Assembly (NCBI GenBank): GCA_964057225.1
Contig: OZ059894.1
Span: 18,382,476-18,446,475, forward strand
DNA from: Auanema rhodensis
Taxonomy: Eukaryota; Nematoda; Chromadorea; Rhabditida; Rhabditidae
Direction: 5' to 3'
DNA length: 64,000 nucleotides
Each line of letters opens with the position of its first letter. The stretch's first letter is position 1. The position numbers and the translations under genes were made by a program. This document shows, one piece after another, positions 35,401 to 47,779 of this stretch. Under the pieces are notes generated by a model. That model was not told the DNA's origin, searched no databases, and saw nothing but the letters and a program-made list of their open reading frames with translations.

Positions 35401-36673
35401 AGGGTGAAAATCGAGGATATAAGTGTGAACTTATATCAGTTGATATCTCGGTGCATTTTTAAGCTAGCGCAAATCTGATAACACAGATCGACGCAGCTTA
35501 AAAAGCCGCATCGAATGCACTATACTATATTGAGAAACGCTTAATACAAAAATTAGTTATGATCGTTTGAAAAATGATGCATTAGTGTATGTTGTGTTTC
35601 CATGTACACTCAACATTGCTTCCAAAAACATTTTGACAAAAATTTTTTCAAAAAATTTCAAGATAATTTAGCAAAAAGTAGATGTTTTTAGATTCCTTTT
35701 TTCAAGGCAAAGACGATGGACAATGTTATTCAACGAAAAAATTAATTCTTCAGGGTGAAAATCGAGGATATAAGTGTAAACTTATATCAGTTGATATCTC
35801 GGTGCATTTTTAAGCTAGCGCAAATCTGATAACACAGATCGACGCAGCTTAAAAATCCGCATCGCATGCACTATACTACATTGAGAAACGCTTAATACAA
35901 AAATTAGTTATGATCGTTTGAAAAATGATGCATTAGTGTATGTTGTGTTTCCATGTACACTCAACATTGCTTCCAAAAACATTTTGACAAAAATTTTTTC
36001 GAAAAATTTCAAAATAATTTAGCAAAAAGTAGATGTTTTTAGATTCCTTTTTTTAAGGCAAAGACGATGGACAATGTTATTCAACGAAAAAATTAATTCT
36101 TCAGGGTGAAAATCGAGGATATAAGTGTGAACTTATATCAGTTGATATCTCGGTGCATTTTTAAGCTAGCGCAAATCTGATAACACAGATCGACGCAGCT
36201 TAAAAATCCGCATCGAATGCACTATACTATATTGAGAAACGCTTAATACAAAAATTAGTTATGATCGTTTGAAAAATGATGCATTAGTGTATGTTGAGTT
36301 TCCATGTACACTCAACATTGCTTCCAAAAACATTTTGACAAAAATTTTTTCGAAAAATTTCAAAATAATTTAGCAAAAAGTAGATGTTTTTAGATTCCTT
36401 TTTTCAAGGCAAAGACGATGGACAATGTTATTCAACGAAAAAATTAATTCTTCAGGGTGAAAATCGAGGATATAAGTGTGAACTTATATCAGTTGATATC
36501 TCGGTGCATTTTTAAGCTAGCGCAAATCTGATAACACAGATCGACGCAGCTTAAAAATCCGCATCGAATGCACTATACTACATTGAGAAACGCTTAATAC
36601 AAAAATTAGTTATGATCGTTTGAAAAATGATGCATTAGTGTATGTTGTGTTTCCATGTACACTCAACATTGCT
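32462..36673. repeat. Region 5: constant-length units, ttcaaaaaa / gtgtaaac / catcgcatgc lineage
   Basis: There are twelve exact 351-bp units. Most have lost the TTCGAA centre (ttcaaaaaatttcaagataa) and carry gtgtaaac in the GTGA-loop dyad. Confidence 0.9.
33164..35971. repeat. 1404-bp tetramer HOR, two copies (33164-34567, 34568-35971)
   Basis: The order is a unit with agatttct and ttcaaggaaaaaatt, a gtgtaaac unit, a unit with ctttttttaagg and the rare aaaaagccgcatcg, then another gtgtaaac unit. agatttct (33234/34638) and aagccg (34101/35505) are each 1404 bp apart. One copy has ttcaaaaaatttgaag near 33551. Confidence 0.92.
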
Positions 36674-36764
36674 TCCAAAAACATTTTGACAAAAATTTTT
36701 TCGAAAAATTTCAAAATAATTTAGCAAAAAGTAGATGTTTTTGATGCATTGCTTCAACATTGCT
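36674..36764. repeat. 91-bp mini-unit 15, at the start of block B
   Basis: It follows a full-length unit with a gttgtgtttcc end and precedes the ttcagaataa unit that opens block B. The corresponding ttcagaataa unit in block A (27978) has no mini-unit in front of it, so this mini-unit marks the left junction of the paralogous block. Confidence 0.93.
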
Positions 36765-37794
36765 TCCAAAAACATTTTGACAAAAATTTTTTCGAAAAAT
36801 TTCAGAATAATTTAGCAAAAAGTAGATGTTTTTAGATTCCTTTTTTCAAGGCAAAGACGATGGACAATGTTATTCAACGAAAAAATTAATTCTTCAGGGT
36901 GAAAATCGAGGATATAAGTGTGAACTTATATCAGTTGATATCTCGGTGCATTTTTAAGCTAGCGCGAATCTGATAACACAGATCGACGCAGCTTAAAAAT
37001 CCGCATCGAATGCACTATACTACATTGAGAAACGCTTAATACAAAAATTAGTTATGATCGTTTGAAAAATGATGCATTAGTGTATGTTGTGTTTCCATGT
37101 ACACTCAACATTGCTTCCAAAAACATTTTGACAAAAATTTTTTCGAAAAATTTCAAAATAATTTAGCAAAAAGTAGATGTTTTTAGATTCCTTTTTTTAA
37201 GGCAAAGACGATGGACAATGTTATTCAACAAAAAAATTAATTCTTCAGGGTGAAAATCGAGGATATAAGTGTGAACTTATATCAGTTGATATCTCGGTGC
37301 ATTTTTAAGCTAGCGCAAATCTGATAACACAGATCAACGCAGCTTAAAAATCCGCATCGAATGCACTATACTACATTGAGAAACGCTCAAAACAAAAATT
37401 AGTTATGATCGTTTGAAAAATGATGCATTAGTGTATGTTGAGTTTCCATGTACACTCAACATTGCTTCCAAAAACATTTTGACAAAAATTTTTTCGAAAA
37501 ATTTCAAAATAATTTAGCAAAAAGTAGATGTTTTTAGTTTCCTTTTTTCAAGGCAAAGACGATGGACAATGTTATTCAACGAAAAAATTAATTCTTCAGG
37601 GTGAAAATCGAGGATATAAGTGTGAACTTATATCAGTTGATATCTCGGTGCATTTTTAAGCTAGCGCAAATCTGATAACACAGATCGACGCAGCTTAAAA
37701 ATCCGCATCGAATGCACTATACTACATTGAGAAACGCTTAATACAAAAATTAGTTATGATCGTTTGAAACATGATGCATTGCTTCAACATTGCT

Positions 37795-37885
37795 TCCAAA
37801 AACATTTTGACAAAAATTTTTTCGAAAAATTTCAAAATAATTTAGCAAAAAGTAGATGTTTTTGATGCATTGCTTCAACATTGCT
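37795..37885. repeat. 91-bp mini-unit 16
   Basis: Block B counterpart of mini-unit 11 (offset 8787). Confidence 0.95.
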
Positions 37886-38915
37886 TCCAAAAACATTTTG
37901 ACAAAAATTTTTTCGAAAAATTTCAAAATAATTTAGCAAAAAGTAGATGTTTTTAGATTCCTTTTTTCAAGGCAAAGACGATGGACAATGTTATTCAACG
38001 AAAAAATTAATTCTTCAGGGTGAAAATCGAGGATATAAGTGTGAACTTATATCAGTTGATATCTCGGTGCATTTTTAAGCTAGCGCAAATCTGATAACAC
38101 AGATCGACGCAGCTTAAAAATCCGCATCGAATGCACTATACTACATTGAGAAACGCTTAATACAAAAATTAGTTATGATCGTTTGAAAAATGATGCATTA
38201 GTGTATGTTGAGTTTCCATGTACACTCAACATTGCTTCCAAAAACATTTTGACAAAAATTTTTTCGAAAAATTTCAAAATAATTAAGCAAAAAGTAGATG
38301 TTTTTAGATTCCTTTTTTCAAGGCAAAGACGATGGACAATGTTATTCAACGAAAAAATTAATTCTTCAGGGTGAAAATCGAGGATATAAGTGTGAACTTA
38401 TATCAGTTGATATCTCGGTGCATTTTTAAGCTAGCGCAAATCTGATAACACAGATCGACGCAGCTTAAAAATCCGCATCGAATGCACTATACTACATTGA
38501 GAAACGCTTAATACAAAAATTAGTTATGATCGTTTGAAAAATGATGCATTAGTGTATGTTGAGTTTCCATGTACACTCAACATTGCTTCCAAAAACATTT
38601 TGACAAAAATTTTTTCGAAAAATTTCAAAATAATTTAGCAAAAAGTAGATGTTTTTAGATTCCTTTTTTTAAGGCAAAGACGATGGACAATGTTATTCAA
38701 CAAAAAAATTAATTCTTCAGGGTGAAAATCGAGGATATAAGTGTGAACTTATATCAGTTGATATCTCGGTGCATTTTTAAGCTAGCGCAAATCTGATAAC
38801 ACAGATCAACGCAGCTTAAAAATCCGCATCGAATGCACTATACTACATTGAGAAACGCTTAATACAAAAGTTAGTTATGATCGTTTGAAACATGATGCAT
38901 TGCTTCAACATTGCT

Positions 38916-39006
38916 TCCAAAAACATTTTGACAAAAATTTTTTCGAAAAATTTCAAAATAATTTAGCAAAAAGTAGATGTTTTTGATGCATTGCTTCAAC
39001 ATTGCT
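38916..39006. repeat. 91-bp mini-unit 17, last in the window
   Basis: It lies 1121 bp after mini-unit 16 and 6896 bp after mini-unit 14. No 328- or 91-bp unit follows in the remaining 25 kb. Confidence 0.95.
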
Positions 39007-42000
39007 TCCAAAAACATTTTGACAAAAATTTTTTCGAAAAATTTCAAAATAATTTAGCAAAAAGTAGATGTTTTTAGATTCCTTTTTTCAAGGCAAAGAC
39101 GATGGACAATGTTATTCAACGAAAAAATTAATTCTTCAGGGTGAAAATCGAGGATATAAGTGTGAACTTATATCAGTTGATATCTCGGTGCATTTTTAAG
39201 CTAGCGCAAATCTGTTAACACAGATCAACGCAGCTTAAAAATCCGCATCGAATGCACTATACTACATTGAGAAACGCTTAATACAAAAATTAGTTATGAT
39301 CGTTTGAAAAATGATGCATTAGTGTATGTTGAGTTTCCATGTACACTCAACATTGCTTCCAAAAACATTTTGACAAAAATTTTTTCGAAAAATTTCAAAA
39401 TAATTTAGCAAAAAGTAGATGTTTTTAGATTCCTTTTTTCAAGGCAAAGACGATGGACAATGTTATTCAACGAAAAAATTAATTCTTCAGGGTGAAAATC
39501 GAGGATATAAGTGTGAACTTATATCAGTTGATATCTCGGTGCATTTTTAAGCTAGCGCAAATCTGTTAACACAGATCAACGCAGCTTAAAAATCCGCATC
39601 GAATGCACTATACTACATTGAAAAACGCTTAATACAAAAATTAGTTATGATCGTTTGAAAAATGATGCATTAGTGTATGTTGAGTTTCCATGTACACTCA
39701 ACATTGCTTCCAAAAACATTTTGACAAAACTTTTTTCGAAAAATTTCAAAATAATTTAGCAAAAAGTAGATGTTTTTAGATTCCTTTTTTCAAGGCAAAG
39801 ACGATGGACAATGTTATTCAACGAAAAAATTAATTCTTCAGGGTGAAAATCGAGGATATAAGTGTGAACTTATATCAGTTGATATCTCGGTGCATTTTCA
39901 AGCTAGCGCAAATCTGATAACACAGATCGACGCAGCTTAAAAATCCGCATCGAATGCACTATACTACATTAAGAAACGCTTAAAACAAAAATTAGTTATG
40001 ATCGTTTGAAAAATGATGCATTAGTGTATGTTGAGTTTCCATGTACACTCAACATTGCTTCCAAAAACATTTTGACAAAAATTTTTTCAAAAAATTTCAA
40101 GATAATTTAGCAAAAAGTAGATGTTTTTAGATTTCTTTTTTCAAGGCAAAGACGATGGACAATGTTATTCAAGGAAAAAATTAATTCTTCAGGGTGAAAA
40201 TCGAGGATATAAGTGTAAACTTATATCAGTTGATATCTCGGTGCATTTTTAAGCTAGCGCAAATCTGATAACACAGATCGACGCAGCTTAAAAATCCGCA
40301 TCGAATGCACTATACTACATTGAGAAACGCTTAATACAAAAATTAGTTATGATCGTTTGAAAAATGATGCATTAGTGTATGTTGTGTTTCCATGTACACT
40401 CAACATTGCTTCCAAAAACATTTTGACAAAAATTTTTTCGAAAAATTTCAAAATAATTTAGCAAAAAGTAGATGTTTTTAGATTCCTTTTTTTAAGGCAA
40501 AGACGATGAACAATGTTATTCAACGAAAAAATTAATTCTTCAGGGTGAAAATCGAGGATATAAGTGTGAACTTATATCAGTTGATATCTCGGTGCATTTT
40601 TAAGCTAGCGCAAATCTGATAACACAGATCGACGCAGCTTAAAAATCCGCATCGAATGCACTATACTACATTGAGAAACGCTTAATACAAAAATTAGTTA
40701 TGATCGTTTGAAAAATGATGCATTAGTGTATGTTGTGTTTCCATGTACACTCAACATTGCTTCCAAAAACATTTTGACAAAAATTTTTTCGAAAAATTTC
40801 GAAATAATTTAGCAAAAAGTAGATGTTTTTAGATTCCTTTTTTTAAGGCAAAGACGATGGACAATGTTATTCAACGAAAAAATTAATTCTTCAGGGTGAA
40901 AATCGAAGATATAAGTGTGAACTTATATCAGTTGATATCTCGGTGCATTTTCAAGCTAGCGCAAATCTGATAACACAGATCGACGCAGCTTAAAAATTCG
41001 CATCGAATGCACTATACTACATTGAGAAACGCTTAATACAAAAATTAGTTATGATCGTTTGAAAAATGATGCATTAGTGTATGTTGAGTTTCCATGTACA
41101 CTCAACATTGCTTCCAAAAACATTTTGACAAAAATTTTTTCGAAAAATTTCAAAATAATTTAGCAAAAAGTAGATGTTTTTAGATTCCTTTTTTCAAGGC
41201 AAAGACGATGGACAATGTTATTCAACGAAAAAATTAATTCTTCAGGGTGAAAATCGAGGATATAAGTGTGAACTTATATCAGTTGATATCTCGGTGCATT
41301 TTTAAGCTAGCGCAAATCTGATAACACAGATCGACGCAGCTTAAAAATCCGCATCGAATGCACTATACTATATTGAGAAACGCTTAATACAAAAATTAGT
41401 TATGATCGTTTGAAAAATGATGCATTAGTGTATGTTGAGTTTCCATGTACACTCAACATTGCTTCCAAAAACATTTTGACAAAATTTTTTTCGAAAAATT
41501 TCAAAATAATTTAGCAAAAAGTAGATCTTTTTAGATTTCTTTTTTCAAGGCAAAGACGATGGACAATGTTATTCAACGAAAAAATTAATTCTTCAGGGTG
41601 AAAATCGAGGATATAAGTGTGAACTTATATCAGTTGATATCTCGGTGCATTTTTAAGCTAGCGCAAATCTGATAACACAGATCGACGCAGCTTAAAAATT
41701 CGCATCGAATGCACTATACTACATTGAGAAACGCTTAATACAAAAATTAGTTATGATCGTTTGAAAAATGATGCATTAGTGTATGTTGAGTTTCCATGTA
41801 CACTCAACATTGCTTCCAAAAACATTTTGACAAAAATTTTTTCGAAAAATTTCAAAATAATTTAGCAAAAAGTAGATGTTTTTAGATTCCTTTTTTCAAG
41901 GCAAAGACGATGGACAATGTTATTCAACGAAAAAATTAATTCTTCAGGGTGAAAATCGAGGATATAAGTGTGAACTTATATCAGTTGATATCTCGGTGCA

Positions 42001-43569
42001 TTTTTAAGCTAGCGCAAATCTGATAACACAGATCGACGCAGCTCAAAAATCCGCATCGAATGCACTATACTACATTGAGAAACGCTTAATACAAAAATTA
42101 GTTATGATCGTTTGAAAAATGATGCATTAGTGTATGTTGTGTTTCCATGTACACTCAACATTGCTTCCAAAAACATTTTGACAAAAATTTTTTCGAAAAA
42201 TTTCAAAATAATTTAGCAAAAAGTAGATGTTTTTAGATTCCTTTTTTTAAGGCAAAGACGATGGACAATGTTATTCAACGAAAAAATTAATTCTTCAGGG
42301 TGAAAATCGAGGATATAAGTGTGAACTTATATCAATTGATATCTCGGTGCATTTTTAAGCTAGCGCAAATCTGATAACACAGATCGACGCAGCTTAAAAA
42401 TCCGCATCGAATGCACTATACTATATTGAGAAACGCTTAATACAAAAATTAGTTATGATCGTTTGAAAAATGATGCATTAGTGTATGTTGAGTTTCCATG
42501 TACACTCAACATTGCTTCCAAAAACATTTTGACAAAAATTTTTTCGAAAAATTTCAAAATAATTTAGCAAAAAGTAGATGTTTTTAGATTCCTTTTTTCA
42601 AGGCAAAGACGATGGACAATGTTATTCAACGAAAAAATTAATTCTTCAGGGTGAAAATCGAGGATATAAGTGTGAACTTATATCAGTTGATATCTCGGTG
42701 CATTTTTAAGCTAGCGCAAATCTGCTAACACAGATCGACGCAGCTTAAAAATCCGCATCGAATGCACTATACTACATTGAGAAACGCTTAATACAAAAAT
42801 TAGTTATGATCGTTTGAAAAATGATGCATTAGTGTATGTTGAGTTTCCATGTACACTCAACATTGCTTCCAAAAACATTTTGACAAAAATTTTTTCGAAA
42901 AATTTCAAAATAATTTAGCAAAAAGTAGATGTTTTTAGATTCCTTTTTTCAAGGCAAAGACGATGGACAATGTTATTCAACGAAAAAATTAATTCTTCAG
43001 GGTGAAAATCGAGGATATAAGTGTGAACTTATATCAGTTGATATCTCGGTGCATTTTTAAGCTAGCGCGAATCTGATAACACAGATCGACGCAGCTTAAA
43101 AATCCGCATCGAATGCACTATACTACATTGAGAAACGCTTAATACAAAAATTAGTTATGATCGTTTGAAAAATGATGCATTAGTGTATGTTGTGTTTCCA
43201 TGTACACTCAACATTGCTTCCAAAAACATTTTGACAAAAATTTTTTCGAAAAATTTCAAAATAATTTAGCAAAAAGTAGATGTTTTTAGATTCCTTTTTT
43301 TAAGGCAAAGACGATGGACAATGTTATTCAACGAAAAAATTAATTCTTCAGGGTGAAAATCGAGGATATAAGTGTGAACTTATATCAGTTGATATCTCGG
43401 TGCATTTTTAAGCTAGCGCAAATCTGATAACACAGATCGACGCAGCTTAAAAATCCGCATCGAATGCACTATACTATATTGAGAAACGCTTAATACAAAA
43501 ATTAGTTATGATCGTTTGAAAAATGATGCATTAGTGTATGTTGAGTTTCCATGTACACTCAACATTGCT

Positions 43570-43919
43570 TCCAAAAACATTTTGACAAAATTTTTTTCGA
43601 AAAATTTCAAAATAATTTAGCAAAAAGTAGATCTTTTTAGATTCCTTTTTTCAAGGCAAAGACGATGGACAATGTTATTCAACGAAAAAATTAATTCTTC
43701 AGGGTGAAAATCGAGGATATAAGTGTGAACTTATATCAGTTGATATCTCGGTGCATTTTTAAGCTAGCGCAAATCTGATAACACAGATCGACGCAGCTTA
43801 AAAATTCGCATCGAATGCACTATACTACATTGAGAAACGCTTAATACAAAATTAGTTATGATCGTTTGAAAAATGATGCATTAGTGTATGTTGAGTTTCC
43901 ATGTACACTCAACATTGCT
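43570..43919. repeat. 350-bp unit with 1-bp A-run deletion
   Basis: aatacaaaattag replaces aatacaaaaattag near 43845. Its twin is 45675-46024. Confidence 0.93.
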
Positions 43920-45674
43920 TCCAAAAACATTTTGACAAAAATTTTTTCGAAAAATTTCAAAATAATTTAGCAAAAAGTAGATGTTTTTAGATTCCTTTTT
44001 TCAAGGCAAAGACGATGGACAATGTTATTCAACGAAAAAATTAATTCTTCAGGGTGAAAATCGAGGATATAAGTGTGAACTTATATCAGTTGATATCTCG
44101 GTGCATTTTTAAGCTAGCGCAAATCTGATAACACAGATCGACGCAGCTTAAAAATCCGCATCGAATGCACTATACTACATTGAGAAACGCTTAATACAAA
44201 AATTAGTTATGATCGTTTGAAAAATGATGCATTAGTGTATGTTGTGTTTCCATGTACACTCAACATTGCTTCCAAAAACATTTTGACAAAAATTTTTTCG
44301 AAAAATTTCAAAATAATTTAGCAAAAAGTAGATGTTTTTAGATTCCTTTTTTTAAGGCAAAGACGATGGACAATGTTATTCAACGAAAAAATTAATTCTT
44401 CAGGGTGAAAATCGAGGATATAAGTGTGAACTTATATCAGTTGATATCTCGGTGCATTTTTAAGCTAGCGCAAATCTGATAACACAGATCGACGCAGCTT
44501 AAAAATCCGCATCGAATGCACTATACTATATTGAGAAACGCTTAATACAAAAATTAGTTATGATCGTTTGAAAAATGATGCATTAGTGTATGTTGAGTTT
44601 CCATGTACACTCAACATTGCTTCCAAAAACATTTTGACAAAATTTTTTTCGAAAAATTTCAAAATAATTTAGCAAAAAGTAGATCTTTTTAGATTCCTTT
44701 TTTCAAGGCAAAGACGATGGACAATGTTATTCAACGAAAAAATTAATTCTTCAGGGTGAAAATCGAGGATATAAGTGTGAACTTATATCAGTTGATATCT
44801 CGGTGCATTTTTAAGCTAGCGCAAATCTGATAACACAGATCGACGCAGCTTAAAAATTCGCATCGAATGCACTATACTACATTGAGAAACGCTTAATACA
44901 AAAATTAGTTATGATCGTTTGAAAAATGATGCATTAGTGTATGTTGAGTTTCCATGTACACTCAACATTGCTTCCAAAAACATTTTGACAAAAATTTTTT
45001 CGAAAAATTTCAAAATAATTTAGCAAAAAGTAGATGTTTTTAGATTCCTTTTTTCAAGGCAAAGACGATGGACAATGTTATTCAACGAAAAAATTAATTC
45101 TTCAGGGTGAAAATCGAGGATATAAGTGTGAACTTATATCAGTTGATATCTCGGTGCATTTTTAAGCTAGCGCGAATCTGATAACACAGATCGACGCAGC
45201 TTAAAAATCCGCATCGAATGCACTATACTACATTGAGAAACGCTTAATACAAAAATTAGTTATGATCGTTTGAAAAATGATGCATTAGTGTATGTTGTGT
45301 TTCCATGTACACTCAACATTGCTTCCAAAAACATTTTGACAAAAATTTTTTCGAAAAATTTCAAAATAATTTAGCAAAAAGTAGATGTTTTTAGATTCCT
45401 TTTTTTAAGGCAAAGACGATGGACAATGTTATTCAACGAAAAAATTAATTCTTCAGGGTGAAAATCGAGGATATAAGTGTGAACTTATATCAGTTGATAT
45501 CTCGGTGCATTTTTAAGCTAGCGCAAATCTGATAACACAGATCGACGCAGCTTAAAAATCCGCATCGAATGCACTATACTATATTGAGAAACGCTTAATA
45601 CAAAAATTAGTTATGATCGTTTGAAAAATGATGCATTAGTGCATGTTGAGTTTCCATGTACACTCAACATTGCT

Positions 45675-46024
45675 TCCAAAAACATTTTGACAAAATTTTT
45701 TTCGAAAAATTTCAAAATAATTTAGCAAAAAGTAGATCTTTTTAGATTCCTTTTTTCAAGGCAAAGACGATGGACAATGTTATTCAACGAAAAAATTAAT
45801 TCTTCAGGGTGAAAATCGAGGATATAAGTGTGAACTTATATCAGTTGATATCTCGGTGCATTTTTAAGCTAGCGCAAATCTGATAACACAGATCGACGCA
45901 GCTTAAAAATTCGCATCGAATGCACTATACTACATTGAGAAACGCTTAATACAAAATTAGTTATGATCGTTTGAAAAATGATGCATTAGTGTATGTTGAG
46001 TTTCCATGTACACTCAACATTGCT
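45675..46024. repeat. 350-bp unit, twin of 43570-43919
   Basis: It carries the same A-run deletion, 2105 bp after the first. Confidence 0.93.
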
Positions 46025-47779
46025 TCCAAAAACATTTTGACAAAAATTTTTTCGAAAAATTTCAAAATAATTTAGCAAAAAGTAGATGTTTTTAGATTCC
46101 TTTTTTCAAGGCAAAGACGATGGACAATGTTATTCAACGAAAAAATTAATTCTTCAGGGTGAAAATCGAGGATATAAGTGTGAACTTATATCAGTTGATA
46201 TCTCGGTGCATTTTTAAGCTAGCGCAAATCTGATAACACAGATCGACGCAGCTTAAAAATCCGCATCGAATGCACTATACTACATTGAGAAACGCTTAAT
46301 ACAAAAATTAGTTATGATCGTTTGAAAAATGATGCATTAGTGTATGTTGTGTTTCCATGTACACTCAACATTGCTTCCAAAAACATTTTGACAAAAATTT
46401 TTTCGAAAAATTTCAAAATAATTTAGCAAAAAGTAGATGTTTTTAGATTCCTTTTTTTAAGGCAAAGACGATGGACAATGTTATTCAACGAAAAAATTAA
46501 TTCTTCAGGGTGAAAATCGAGGATATAAGTGTGAACTTATATCAGTTGATATCTCGGTGCATTTTTAAGCTAGCGCAAATCTGATAACACAGATCGACGC
46601 AGCTTAAAAATCCGCATCGAATGCACTATACTATATTGAGAAACGCTTAATACAAAAATTAGTTATGATCGTTTGAAAAATGATGCATTAGTGTATGTTG
46701 AGTTTCCATGTACACTCAACATTGCTTCCAAAAACATTTTGACAAAATTTTTTTCGAAAAATTTCAAAATAATTTAGCAAAAAGTAGATCTTTTTAGATT
46801 CCTTTTTTCAAGGCAAAGACGATGGACAATGTTATTCAACGAAAAAATTAATTCTTCAGGGTGAAAATCGAGGATATAAGTGTGAACTTATATCAGTTGA
46901 TATCTCGGTGCATTTTTAAGCTAGCGCAAATCTGATAACACAGATCGACGCAGCTTAAAAATTCGCATCGAATGCACTATACTACATTGAGAAACGCTTA
47001 ATACAAAAATTAGTTATGATCGTTTGAAAAATGATGCATTAGTGTATGTTGAGTTTCCATGTACACTCAACATTGCTTCCAAAAACATTTTGACAAAAAT
47101 TTTTTCGAAAAATTTCAAAATAATTTAGCAAAAAGTAGATGTTTTTAGATTCCTTTTTTCAAGGCAAAGACGATGGACAATGTTATTCAACGAAAAAATT
47201 AATTCTTCAGGGTGAAAATCGAGGATATAAGTGTGAACTTATATCAGTTGATATCTCGGTGCATTTTTAAGCTAGCGCAAATCTGATAACACAGATCGAC
47301 GCAGCTTAAAAATCCGCATCGAATGCACTATACTATATTGAGAAACGCTTAATACAAAAATTAGTTATGATCGTTTGAAAAATGATGCATTAGTGTATGT
47401 TGAGTTTCCATGTACACTCAACATTGCTTCCAAAAACATTTTGACAAAATTTTTTTCGAAAAATTTCAAAATAATTTAGCAAAAAGTAGATCTTTTTAGA
47501 TTCCTTTTTTCAAGGCAAAGACGATGGACAATGTTATTCAACGAAAAAATTAATTCTTCAGGGTGAAAATCGAGGATATAAGTGTGAACTTATATCAGTT
47601 GATATCTCGGTGCATTTTTAAGCTAGCGCAAATCTGATAACACAGATCGACGCAGCTTAAAAATTCGCATCGAATGCACTATACTACATTGAGAAACGCT
47701 TAATACAAAAATTAGTTATGATCGTTTGAAAAATGATGCATTAGTGTATGTTGAGTTTCCATGTACACTCAACATTGCT

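Larger units (their letters stand above)
36765..40410. repeat. Block B, short paralogue of 27978-33514
   Basis: Units in order: ttcagaataa plus gcgcgaat; ctttttttaagg plus caacaaaa; 328 bp; 91 bp; plain; aataattaagc; 328 bp; 91 bp; gttaac; gttaac plus gaaaaacgc; acaaaactttttt plus tttcaagct; agatttct plus ttcaaggaaaa. Differences from block A include ttagtttcc at about 37537 and attaagaaacgc at about 39968. Beyond 40411 the two blocks diverge. Confidence 0.88.
42868..47077. repeat. 2105-bp hexamer HOR, two copies (42868-44972, 44973-47077)
   Basis: Order: gcgcgaat unit, ctttttttaagg unit, agatct unit of 350 bp, plain unit, ctttttttaagg unit, agatct unit. A shared 1-bp deletion (acaaaattag instead of acaaaaattag) in the third unit of each copy gives 2105 rather than 2106 bp and confirms common descent. 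The agatct units also share caaaatttttttcg. The second copy has gcatgttgag near 45641. Confidence 0.92.
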
